A DNA stretch of 15,599 nucleotides from Rhodobacterales bacterium (lineage in GTDB: Bacteria > Pseudomonadota > Alphaproteobacteria > Rhodobacterales > Rhodobacteraceae), in assembly GCA_009992615.1 (NCBI GenBank), contig JAACVA010000021.1, forward strand, positions 402-16,000. Direction: 5' to 3'. How positions within the stretch are numbered: the stretch's first letter is position 1; each line of letters begins with the position of its first letter. The position numbers and the translations under genes were made by a program. Of this stretch, positions 1 to 7,599 are shown piece after piece. The notes below the pieces were generated by a model. The model did not search any database. It saw only the letters and a list, made by a program, of their open reading frames with translations, and had not been told where the DNA came from.

Positions 1-1
1 C

Positions 2-268
2 GCGATACAGTCGTCACACCTTGCTGTTTCCAAAAGCCAGTCGAGCGTGCCGCTTTATGCACAGAACCCGTGGGCGAATGCGGCAACATCGGTGCTGCTG
101 CCCTATGCCAACAGCCAGCCGAACCACCCTGATTTCGGCGCCTATGCCGAGGCAATGTGGTCGGGGCTGGAAAGCGCATGGACCGGCACACAGACCCCCG
201 AGAACGCTGTGGCCGAACTCGAAGCTGAACTGACCGCAGTTCTTGGCGACAACCTGATTGTCCGCTGA
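2..268 (+). CDS. ABC transporter solute-binding protein, C-terminal fragment
   Basis: The reading frame enters from the left edge and ends at a TGA at 266-268, so only the last 88 residues are present. They include an NPWAN stretch, a Pro/Asn-rich segment and a final amphipathic helix (PENAVAELEAEL), which is how family 1 extracellular solute-binding proteins for sugars and similar solutes usually end. The assignment rests mainly on position: the gene lies directly upstream of two permeases and an ATPase on the same strand, where such operons carry the periplasmic binding protein. It would deliver substrate to the membrane complex encoded next. The signal peptide and ligand site lie outside the window, so the substrate cannot be read here. 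A start at GTG 47 is unlikely because the frame is open upstream to base 2. Confidence 0.7.
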   Translation, partial: AIQSSHLAVSKSQSSVPLYAQNPWANAATSVLLPYANSQPNHPDFGAYAEAMWSGLESAWTGTQTPENAVAELEAELTAVLGDNLIVR

Positions 269-280
269 CACCTGAAATCC

Positions 281-307
281 GGGCGGGCCTGCGGATTGGG
301 CCCGCCC
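281..307 (+). promoter_or_regulatory. Hairpin between binding-protein and permease genes
   Basis: GGGCGGGCC at 281-289 and GGCCCGCCC at 299-307 are perfect 9-base inverted repeats around a 9-base loop, starting 12 bases after the binding-protein stop. No run of T follows, only scattered Ts. In ABC operons a hairpin at this place commonly protects the 3' end of the binding-protein message or partly stops transcription, giving more binding protein than permease (the malE-malF gap of E. coli is the known example). That role is inferred here. Confidence 0.6.
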
Positions 308-338
308 ATCACCTTTCCCACCGGCAGAACGGGGCACC

Positions 339-1640
339 ATGCGACAGGACCGGATCGGATTTCTCTTTATCACACCCGCAGTTTTCGCCGTCGTGGTGTT
401 TTACCTTGTGCCGGTTCTGATGACGGCGGTCATCGCCTTTACAGACATGTCGACCGCGACGGGTATTCGCGGCGGCGATTACGTTCTGACCGAAAGCAGC
501 CTTCGCAAGCTTGACGACGCCAGCCTGCCGGCCGACACAGTGGCGCAACTGGCCGAGGGCGGCTTTGTCGTGGACGCCGATGGTCTTGCTGGCATCGAGG
601 CACAATTCGGCGCGGCCCTGACAACACGTATCGCGACGGCCCTGCTCGATGAGAAATTCGACAACCGCCGCGAGATCGAACGCGCACTGAACGATCTGCG
701 TGCGCCTGAATTGCGCATCACCCGCGACCGAAAGGCGGCGGCGGCCCTGTTCCAGCGTTCTGTCCTGAACACCCGTCATGACACGCCCGAAAGCCTGCGC
801 GCCGCGTTGAGCGTGGCCGACATTCCCTTGGCCGATCATGATCAGATCGTGCAGGCGGCCTATACCGGCTGGTCCTGGACGACGCGCAACTTTGAATTGC
901 TGGTCAGCCTGCCCTCGACCCTGCGCTATGCGTTGAACACGCTGATGTATGTTTCGGTCACGCTGGTCGTTTTCAACATCGGGCTGGGGCTGTTCCTGGC
1001 GATCAGCACCTTCTACCTGCCGGAACGGACAAGTGCGACGTTTCGGGCGATCTGGTTCATGCCGCGCATTCTGCCGCCGGTTCTGTATGTTCTCATGTGG
1101 AAATGGATGATGCTGGACAGTGGCTTCATCGCCTCGGTGCTGGCGCCCCTGGGCGTCGCACGGATCAACTGGATGATGGAGACCGAGGTGCACGCCTGGG
1201 TTGCGGTCATCCTGATCAACGGTGTCGTTGGCGCAAGTTTCGGCATGATTATCTTTGCCAGCGCGATCAAGGCGATCCCGCAGACCATGCTGATGGCCGC
1301 TGAGGTGGACGGTGCAAGCCGCTGGCAACAGGTGCGCTTCATCATCCTGCCGCAGATGCGCTGGCCGATCCTGTTCGTGACCGCCTACCAGACGCTGTCA
1401 CTTCTGGCGTCGTTTGAATACATCCTGCTGTCCACCGGCGGCGGCCCTGGCAGTGCGACCGAAGTTTGGGCCATGGCGGCCTTTCGCACCGCGCTGAACA
1501 ATTATGGCGGCAACCTGCAATACGGCATGGGCGCGACATTTGCCCTGGTGCTGGTGTTGATCGGAACAGCGCTCAGCCTGATCTACCTGCGGTTTTTCAA
1601 CTTTCAGGCGCTGCTGTCCAAGCCGCGCATCGAAAGGTAA
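339..1640 (+). CDS. ABC transporter permease, MalF type, with long periplasmic loop
   Basis: Inner-membrane permease of the binding-protein-dependent sugar-type importers, 433 residues. The first membrane segment is at about residues 7-35. A hydrophilic stretch follows to about 190, then five more membrane segments from about 197 to the C-terminus. The cytoplasmic coupling (EAA) loop is at about 319-338, with the core AAEVDGA and a closing ILP. Most relatives have about 290-310 residues; the excess is almost entirely the loop between segments 1 and 2, the same topological place as the P2 loop of E. coli MalF. The coupling-loop glutamate is replaced by Met319. The start is ATG 339, with a weak GGGG at 331-334 upstream; the first membrane segment begins right after it. 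The next gene begins 4 bases after the stop. UgpA-like function is possible, but this is not a standard short UgpA. Confidence 0.88.
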   Translation: MRQDRIGFLFITPAVFAVVVFYLVPVLMTAVIAFTDMSTATGIRGGDYVLTESSLRKLDDASLPADTVAQLAEGGFVVDADGLAGIEAQFGAALTTRIATALLDEKFDNRREIERALNDLRAPELRITRDRKAAAALFQRSVLNTRHDTPESLRAALSVADIPLADHDQIVQAAYTGWSWTTRNFELLVSLPSTLRYALNTLMYVSVTLVVFNIGLGLFLAISTFYLPERTSATFRAIWFMPRILPPVLYVLMWKWMMLDSGFIASVLAPLGVARINWMMETEVHAWVAVILINGVVGASFGMIIFASAIKAIPQTMLMAAEVDGASRWQQVRFIILPQMRWPILFVTAYQTLSLLASFEYILLSTGGGPGSATEVWAMAAFRTALNNYGGNLQYGMGATFALVLVLIGTALSLIYLRFFNFQALLSKPRIER

Positions 1641-1644
1641 CGGA

Positions 1645-2475
1645 ATGCAACCCCATCATCGCAGTTACTGGCCCATCGTCGCCGCGCTGACGGCGCTCTC
1701 GGCGCCGCTGGTCATCATGTATGTCTATCAGCTGATCGACACCGTAACGACGACCGCGCCGGGCTCGATCATCCCGAATGGCATCACGTTGCAGCATTGG
1801 CAATTCCTGTCCCAGCCGATCACGCGGGACGGGCCGACGATCTGGGCGCTGGCGGGCAATACGCTGATCTTTGCCTGCTCGACCGCTGTCGTGGTCACTG
1901 GGGTGTCGTTGACGGCGGCCTATGCGTTGTCTCGGCTGGCGATGCCGGGGCGGGGGCTGTTTCTGGGCGGGCTGATCGTGTTGCACGCCTTTCCAACGCT
2001 GACCCTCATCGTCGCCGTCTTTCTGATCCTGCAATATATGGGCCTGTATGACACACTGACAGGGGTCATTCTGGTCAAGGTGGCGTTCGAACTGCCCTTC
2101 GGCATCTGGATCATGAAGGGTTTCTACGATTCCGTCCCATGGGAAATCGAGATGGCCGGCGTCACCGATGGGGCCAGTCGCTTTACCGTCTGGAGGCTGC
2201 TGGTGTTGCCGCAAGTGCAGCCGGGGCTGGCCGCGCTGCTGATCTTTTCGTTCCTGTCCGGGTGGTCGGAATTCATCCTGCCACTGGTGCTGGCGCCGGC
2301 CAATGCGCCACAGGTTCTGGCGACTTACCTCGCGGCGATCATCGCCGATGATCGGGTCGCGGACTTCAGTCTTTTCAAGGCGGTGTCGATCTTCTACGCG
2401 CTGCCGGTTCTGGCAATCTATGTGATCTTTCAGAAAAAACTGATGAACATCTACGGCGGAGGGAGCAAAGGCTGA
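1645..2475 (+). CDS. ABC transporter permease, MalG type
   Basis: Second inner-membrane permease, 276 residues, a usual length for the MalG/UgpE family. It pairs with the preceding permease to form the translocation path. Six hydrophobic segments are visible, the first at about residues 9-30 and the last at about 243-262. The coupling loop at about 169-184 reads EMAGVTDGAS with a closing VLP, so the position that is normally the EAA glutamate is Met170, as in the partner permease. The start ATG has AAAGG about 7 bases upstream, inside the end of the previous gene, so translation is probably coupled. Its TGA overlaps the ATG of the ATPase gene by one base. Confidence 0.9.
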   Translation: MQPHHRSYWPIVAALTALSAPLVIMYVYQLIDTVTTTAPGSIIPNGITLQHWQFLSQPITRDGPTIWALAGNTLIFACSTAVVVTGVSLTAAYALSRLAMPGRGLFLGGLIVLHAFPTLTLIVAVFLILQYMGLYDTLTGVILVKVAFELPFGIWIMKGFYDSVPWEIEMAGVTDGASRFTVWRLLVLPQVQPGLAALLIFSFLSGWSEFILPLVLAPANAPQVLATYLAAIIADDRVADFSLFKAVSIFYALPVLAIYVIFQKKLMNIYGGGSKG

Positions 2476-3518
2476 TGAAGTTGGTTCTGGAAAGGTTCAC
2501 CAAGCGGTTTGGCGCAACCACGGTCATCGACGGGCTGGACCTGACCGTCGCGGATGGTGAAATGATCGCCCTTCTGGGGCCTTCGGGCTGTGGCAAATCC
2601 ACGACGCTTTTCGCGATCGCTGGCCTGCACCGCGTCGATGGCGGACGCATCCTGTTCGGCGCGCGCGACGTCGCCGATGTCAGCGCGCAGGCGCGCAACG
2701 TCGGCATCGTGTTCCAGAATTACGCGCTTTATCCCCATATGAGCGTGGCGCAGAACATCGGTTTTCCGCTGCGCGTGCGGGGCGAAAGCACCACACAGAT
2801 TGATCGCAAGGTGCGCAGCATCGCCGGCCTTGTCAGAATCGACGAACTGCTCGACCGCCGCCCGGCACAATTGTCGGGCGGGCAGCAACAGCGCGTGGCA
2901 TTGGCCCGCGCGCTGGTCCGTGAACCCGACGTGCTGCTGCTCGACGAGCCGCTGGCAAACCTCGACGCCAAACTGCGGATGGAGATGCGATCAGAGATTC
3001 GCCGGGTGCAACTGGAAACCGGAATAACCGCAATCCTCGTGACCCACGATCAGGTCGAAGCCATGAGCATGTGTGACCGTATTGCACTGATGAAGACCGG
3101 CCAGATCGTGCAGATTTCCAGCCCGGCAGAGATGTATGACAATCCTGCCGACCGCTATGTGGCAAGCTTTCTTGGCAACCCCTCGATCGCCTTTCTGGCA
3201 GCAGATGCGGGCGAGGAACTGCGTTTGGCAGGTGGACAAAGCCTTGGGCCTGCAGGCCGCCTGGCGGGGCAAGGGCCACTGGAGCTGGGTGTGCGCCCTG
3301 AACATTACGGCCCAGGCAAGGGGCCACAGTTGCAAGGAAAAGTGGTGATGATGGAAACGCATGGGCGCGAAGACCTGTTCGAAGTCGATCTGGACGGTGG
3401 CGGGCGGCTCAGGGCGATCCTGCCCGCCGGTTCGGGTGTTCGCACGGGGGCCAGCGTGGATTGGGGCGTGGCGGTTGAACGGCTTTTCGCCTTCTCGCCC
3501 AAGGGGGCAAGGCTGTGA
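2475..3518 (+). CDS. ABC transporter ATP-binding protein, MalK/UgpC type
   Basis: Cytoplasmic ATPase that powers the importer, 347 residues, acting as a homodimer in this family. All catalytic motifs are intact: Walker A GPSGCGKST at 35-43, Q-loop glutamine 81, signature LSGGQ at 133-137, Walker B LLLDEP with D157 and E158, and switch histidine 191. Residues from about 240 onward form the TOBE/regulatory region, slightly shorter than in MalK. Residue 46 is Phe; MalK has Arg47 at the matching place, where it contacts the EAA glutamates of the permeases. A strong GGAGGGAG ribosome site lies at 2458-2465. The stop overlaps the GTG of the phosphodiesterase gene (GTGA). Confidence 0.93.
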   Translation: MKLVLERFTKRFGATTVIDGLDLTVADGEMIALLGPSGCGKSTTLFAIAGLHRVDGGRILFGARDVADVSAQARNVGIVFQNYALYPHMSVAQNIGFPLRVRGESTTQIDRKVRSIAGLVRIDELLDRRPAQLSGGQQQRVALARALVREPDVLLLDEPLANLDAKLRMEMRSEIRRVQLETGITAILVTHDQVEAMSMCDRIALMKTGQIVQISSPAEMYDNPADRYVASFLGNPSIAFLAADAGEELRLAGGQSLGPAGRLAGQGPLELGVRPEHYGPGKGPQLQGKVVMMETHGREDLFEVDLDGGGRLRAILPAGSGVRTGASVDWGVAVERLFAFSPKGARL

Positions 3519-4936
3519 CCGACTGGCGCGATCCGCCCCGCCCCTATGCCATCGCGCATCGCGGTGCCTCGGCCTGGGCGCAGGAAAACACTCTGCGCGC
3601 CTTCGCGGTCGCCGCCGATCTTGGGGCAGATTTTTGGGAGATCGACATCCGCACCGCTGCTGATCGCGTAATGGTTGTTTATCACGATCCGCTTACCCCC
3701 TCAGGCAGACCCGTGGCCGACCTGACAGCGGCGCAGCTGGCAGCCGAATGCAGCGTCCCCACCCTCGACGCAGTGATTGCGCTGGCCAAGGCGCGGGGGA
3801 CAGGCATCTATGCAGACATAAAGGCCGCCGATCCGGTCGCCGTGGCCCATGCCCTGAACCTTGCAGGGATCGAAATGGCGATCCTCGGGGCCTTCGATCC
3901 GGCGGCGGTGGCGGCCCTCAAGGCGGCGGGTGTCGGCTATCCCACTGCCGCGCTGGTGCCGCTCGGGGCCGACCCGTTCGTCCATGCGGCGGGTGCGGAT
4001 ATTATCCATTTGTGCTGGGAACGGATGCAGCGGCCGCAAGACATGCTGACGCCCGAATTTTTGGAACGCGCCCGCGCCACAAGGCAGCGGATCGTTCTCT
4101 GGCACGAGGAAGACCCGCAACGCATGAAGGCCCTGCGCGATTTGCCGATCCTGGGGATCTGTTCCAATATGCCCGAACTTGTGCAGCCGTTCCGCGCGCC
4201 GCGCGCCTGGCCGGTAAAGACCGTTGCCCATCGTGGCGCCAATTCGGTGGCGCCTGAAAACACCCTGCCCGCCGCCACCTGTGCCTTTGCCGTCGGTTTC
4301 GACTGGGTCGAGCTGGATGTGCGCAGCTCAGCCGATGCTGCGCTGGTGGTAATCCATGACGCCTCGCTCGCGCGCACCACCGATGGCACAGGACTGGTCA
4401 AGGACATGGCCATGGCCGATTTGCGTGCGTTGGATGCGGGCCGCTGGTTCGACCCGCATTTCGCGGCCACCCACCTGCCAACCCTTGGCGAGATGCTGGC
4501 CGAAGCGCGGCGGTGGGATCGCGGTATCTATATCGAGATCAAGCAGGCCGACCCGCTTGCCGTTCTGGCCGAAGTGCAGGCCGCCGGGATGGTCGACCGT
4601 TGCTTTTTCTGGGGCTGGGATTATCGCGGACTCGTCGCCATCAAGACCGCCGACCCTTTGGCCCGTGTCATGACACGGCGAAAGGATTTTGATCGGCTTG
4701 ACGCCTGCTTTGCGGCGTTCGAGCCTGCTATCATCGAATATGACAGCACGGACGACTGGTCCGACATGGACACCGCGCGGCACTATGGCGCGGCGATCAT
4801 GATCTGTTATATGGGGCGCGATCCTGCAATCATCGACCGGGTGATCGCCGCGAGACCGGACATCGTCAACATAGACGATATGTTCTTGTTCCGGCGCAGA
4901 ATGCAGGCGGCAGATTTCGATACGCATGGTCGATAG
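3515..4936 (+). CDS. Tandem-domain glycerophosphodiester phosphodiesterase
   Basis: Two GDPD domains in one 473-residue chain; common family members have about 240-350 residues and one domain. GDPDs hydrolyse glycerophosphodiesters to sn-glycerol 3-phosphate and an alcohol. Domain 1 (about 8-228) carries HRG at 15-17, E42, D44 and H57, the spacing of known enzymes, but the third metal ligand is D101 (ADIK) rather than Glu, and the usual RTTxG after the second His is missing. Domain 2 (about 232-473) has H239, E266, D268, H281, the RTTDG motif and E341 (IEIK), so it looks fully canonical. No signal peptide is seen, so it should act in the cytosol on imported substrate, like UgpQ. The GTG start at 3515 overlaps the ATPase stop, with AAGGGGG at 3501-3507 upstream. 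The end overlaps the regulator gene by 11 bases. Confidence 0.9.
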   Translation: MTDWRDPPRPYAIAHRGASAWAQENTLRAFAVAADLGADFWEIDIRTAADRVMVVYHDPLTPSGRPVADLTAAQLAAECSVPTLDAVIALAKARGTGIYADIKAADPVAVAHALNLAGIEMAILGAFDPAAVAALKAAGVGYPTAALVPLGADPFVHAAGADIIHLCWERMQRPQDMLTPEFLERARATRQRIVLWHEEDPQRMKALRDLPILGICSNMPELVQPFRAPRAWPVKTVAHRGANSVAPENTLPAATCAFAVGFDWVELDVRSSADAALVVIHDASLARTTDGTGLVKDMAMADLRALDAGRWFDPHFAATHLPTLGEMLAEARRWDRGIYIEIKQADPLAVLAEVQAAGMVDRCFFWGWDYRGLVAIKTADPLARVMTRRKDFDRLDACFAAFEPAIIEYDSTDDWSDMDTARHYGAAIMICYMGRDPAIIDRVIAARPDIVNIDDMFLFRRRMQAADFDTHGR

Positions 4937-5954
4937 GGGCGGAACAAAGACCCCAACCTCGTTTGATGTGGCGCGCGCGGCAGGGGTGTCGCGTTCGACC
5001 GTCAGCCGCGCGTTTACGCCCGGCGCGCGGATCTCGCCCGAGGTGCGCAGCCGTATTTTACAGGCCGCCGACACGCTGGGCTACCACGTCAATGCACTGG
5101 CCCGCGGGCTGCAATCACGTCATTCCAACCTTGTCGGCATTGTCGCCTCCCGCCTCGACAGCCCGTTGCGCGCGCTGCAAGTGCGCGGCCTTGCACAGGG
5201 CCTGCTGCGCGAGGGAATGAACCCGCTTTTGCTGGTCGCGGATGGCGGCGAAGATGTTCAGGCTCTGATCCAGAGCGTTTTGGGCTACAACGTCGCAGGC
5301 GTAATCGTCACCTCCGACACTCCGCCGCCCGAAGTAACGCTGGCATGCAACCGGGCCGGCGTACCGGTGGTGATGATCAACCGCGGCCCCGCCACCGAAG
5401 GCGCAGATACTGTTGTGTTGGATCTGGAAAAAAGCGGGCGCGCCGCCTTCGAGATGCTGCGTGACAGCGGCGTCCGCCGCTTCGCCCTGCTCAGCCCCGC
5501 CCAGAAAACCTATTCCGTCACCGGTCGTTCCGAGGCATTTCTGGCCTGTTGCAAGGCGGCCGGATTTGACGTGGTGACGATAACAAGTGACGGCCAGAGC
5601 TTTGCGGCGGGTCGTGCCGTGGCCGACGCGATCGCCGCGCGGATCGGGCCAGATCAGATCGAGGGGATTTTCTGCGCCACCGACCTGCTGGCCCTCGGCG
5701 TGCTGGACCGGTTGCGCCACGCCCGGGGCATCGACGTGCCACAACAGCTGCAACTGGTCGGCTTCGACGACATCGAACAGGCCGCTTGGGACGCTTACGG
5801 ACTGTCCACGATCCGGCAGGATGTCTTGGAACAAGCCGCAGCAGCGGTTGAACTGACACTTTTGCGTCTCGAACAGCCGGATCGCCCCTATGAAACCCGG
5901 GTCTTCGGCCTGACCAAGGTGTTCCGGAAAACAACGGCGGTGCAAGGGCCGTGA
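4926..5954 (+). CDS. LacI-family transcriptional regulator
   Basis: 342 residues, the normal length for the family. The N-terminus shows the LacI helix-turn-helix (SFDVARAAGVSRSTVSRAF, about residues 12-30), then the hinge helix near NALARGLQS (about 57-65). From about 70 onward it has the periplasmic-binding-protein-like sensor domain, ending in the typical segment with STIRQDVLEQAAAAVEL. Such proteins usually repress nearby uptake genes and release DNA when a small ligand binds. As the last gene of the operon, overlapping the phosphodiesterase by 11 bases, it probably regulates this operon, including itself; the operator would lie upstream of the window. No good ribosome site precedes the ATG, so translation may depend on coupling. 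The effector is unknown; a product of the phosphodiesterase or the transported solute are the obvious candidates. Confidence 0.92.
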   Translation: MVDRGGTKTPTSFDVARAAGVSRSTVSRAFTPGARISPEVRSRILQAADTLGYHVNALARGLQSRHSNLVGIVASRLDSPLRALQVRGLAQGLLREGMNPLLLVADGGEDVQALIQSVLGYNVAGVIVTSDTPPPEVTLACNRAGVPVVMINRGPATEGADTVVLDLEKSGRAAFEMLRDSGVRRFALLSPAQKTYSVTGRSEAFLACCKAAGFDVVTITSDGQSFAAGRAVADAIAARIGPDQIEGIFCATDLLALGVLDRLRHARGIDVPQQLQLVGFDDIEQAAWDAYGLSTIRQDVLEQAAAAVELTLLRLEQPDRPYETRVFGLTKVFRKTTAVQGP

Positions 5955-6153
5955 GACACCCGCGTTGATCGACGACAACATGCGCAAGGCCGCCACACCC
6001 TCCCGCAGAAATTTTTTCATCGCAATCAGCGGTTTTATCATAGCTGGCGAGATCTGCCGCGCGATGCGCAACAGATTAATGTGTTCGCACGTCTCGACAG
6101 ACGCAATGTGCTGAACCGAAGTTGCGCCGTCTTGTCGCCAAAGACAGGCTGGG
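5955..6153. other. Convergent spacer, no assignable gene
   Basis: The regulator gene ends at 5954 on the + strand and pntB ends at 6154 on the - strand. A T-run (AATTTTTT) at about 6007-6015 could serve in termination of the + operon, but I find only a weak TGCG/CGCA stem before it. A weak 6-base stem (CTTGTC/GACAGG) lies near 6131-6148. A 44-codon open frame (ATG 5980 to TGA 6114, +) and an open - strand frame running antisense into the regulator exist, but neither resembles a family I know. Confidence 0.4.
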
Positions 6154-7587
6154 TCAGCTGATCTTGGTCAAAAGTTCATCAAGCGATTTCTTGGCGTCGC
6201 CATAGAACATGCGGGTGTTTTCCTTGAAAAACAGCGGGTTTTCGATCCCGGAATAGCCGGTTCCCTGGCCGCGTTTCGACACGAACACCTGTTTCGCCTT
6301 CCAGCACTCCAACACCGGCATACCCGCGATCGGGCTGTTCGGATCGTCCTGCGCCGCCGGGTTCACGATGTCATTCGACCCGATCACGATGGCAACGTCG
6401 GTTGTGGGGAAATCTTCGTTGATTTCGTCCATTTCCAAAACGATGTCATAGGGCACCCGCGCCTCGGCCAACAACACGTTCATGTGGCCCGGCAGACGGC
6501 CTGCCACAGGGTGGATCGCAAAACGCACCGTCTTGCCCTTGGCGCGCAACCGCTTGGTCAACTCGCTGACTGATTGCTGCGCCTGCGCTACGGCCATGCC
6601 ATAGCCGGGAATGATGACGATGCTGTCCGCATCTTCAAGCGCTGCCGCCACACCATCGGCGTCAATGGCAATCTGTTCGCCCTCGACCGCCATTTGCGGG
6701 CCCGACGTGCCGCCGAAACCGCCCAGAATGACGCTGATGAAGGATCGGTTCATCGCCTTGCACATGATATAGGACAAAATCGCACCGCTGGACCCGACCA
6801 GCGCGCCCACCACGATCAACAGATCGTTGCCCAAGGAGAACCCGATCGCCGCCGCCGCCCAGCCGGAATAGCTGTTCAGCATCGACACCACCACGGGCAT
6901 GTCAGCGCCGCCGATGCCCATGATCAGGTGATAGCCGATGAACAGTGCCACAAGCGTCATCAGCAACAGGGGCAGAACCGAACCGGTGTTGAAATACCAC
7001 ACCAGACACAGCACCGAAACCGCCGCCGCCGTCGCGTTCAGCATGTGACCGCCCGGCAACTTGTGAGCCGCCGAGTTGACCTTGCCCGCCAGTTTGCCAT
7101 AGGCGATCACCGAACCGGTGAACGTCACGGCACCAATGAAAATGCCGAGAAACAGTTCAACCCGCAGGATCGACACCTCAACCGCGTCCTTCTTGGCCAG
7201 AAGGGCGGCAAATCCATCAAGCGCGCCGCGCGCATCAACATCCATCGCCAAAACGCGGTTCAGCTCGATATGGGCGATCAGGCCGACGAACACCGCCGCC
7301 AAACCCACCATTGAATGCATTGCCGCCACCAGCTCGGGCATCTGCGTCATCTGCACCCGCGTGGCCAACATGTAACCGATGCCGCCGCCACCCGCGATCA
7401 GGATCAGTGACAACAGCCACAGCCCCTGCCCCGGCCCGATCATCGTGGCCGCGACGGCCAGCGTCATACCGGCAATCCCGTACCAGACCGCACGCTTGGC
7501 GCTTTCCTGCCCCGACAGCCCGCCCAACGAAAGAATGAAAAGCACCGCCGCGACGACATAGGCCGCTGTTGTGAAACCAAAATCCAT
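6154..7587 (-). CDS. pntB: NAD(P) transhydrogenase subunit beta
   Basis: Beta subunit of the proton-translocating, Re/Si-specific NAD(P)+ transhydrogenase, 477 residues (E. coli PntB has 462). The first 280 or so residues are mostly membrane helices (domain II). The C-terminal part is the NADP(H)-binding domain III, with GYGMAVAQAQ at 328-337, HPVAGRLPGHMNVLL after it, VIGSNDIVNP with GSND at 403-406, and KRGQGTGYSG near the end. With PntA it moves hydride between NADH and NADP+ across domains while protons cross the inner membrane, mainly supplying NADPH. The ATG at 7585-7587 has AAGGGG 8 bases upstream that overlaps the pntA stop region; the gap to pntA is 12 bases, so the pair is co-translated. 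Nothing is truncated. Confidence 0.97.
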   Translation of the reverse strand: MDFGFTTAAYVVAAVLFILSLGGLSGQESAKRAVWYGIAGMTLAVAATMIGPGQGLWLLSLILIAGGGGIGYMLATRVQMTQMPELVAAMHSMVGLAAVFVGLIAHIELNRVLAMDVDARGALDGFAALLAKKDAVEVSILRVELFLGIFIGAVTFTGSVIAYGKLAGKVNSAAHKLPGGHMLNATAAAVSVLCLVWYFNTGSVLPLLLMTLVALFIGYHLIMGIGGADMPVVVSMLNSYSGWAAAAIGFSLGNDLLIVVGALVGSSGAILSYIMCKAMNRSFISVILGGFGGTSGPQMAVEGEQIAIDADGVAAALEDADSIVIIPGYGMAVAQAQQSVSELTKRLRAKGKTVRFAIHPVAGRLPGHMNVLLAEARVPYDIVLEMDEINEDFPTTDVAIVIGSNDIVNPAAQDDPNSPIAGMPVLECWKAKQVFVSKRGQGTGYSGIENPLFFKENTRMFYGDAKKSLDELLTKIS

Positions 7588-7599
7588 GTCTTGCGCCCC

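Noticed and set aside
309..1328. Open frame of 339 codons on the - strand opposite the first permease
   Set aside because: It is the antisense of a clear membrane protein gene; the product is Arg/His/Gln-rich without motifs.
5115..6071. Open frame of 318 codons on the - strand opposite the LacI-type gene
   Set aside because: The part within 5115-5954 is antisense to a clear regulator. Only the short part beyond 5954 is not explained, and it is reported with the spacer.
6080..6150. Possible transposase or recombinase remnant in the convergent spacer
   Set aside because: A short + strand frame gave a faint impression of similarity, but I could not align it to any specific family, and no terminal repeats or target duplications are visible.
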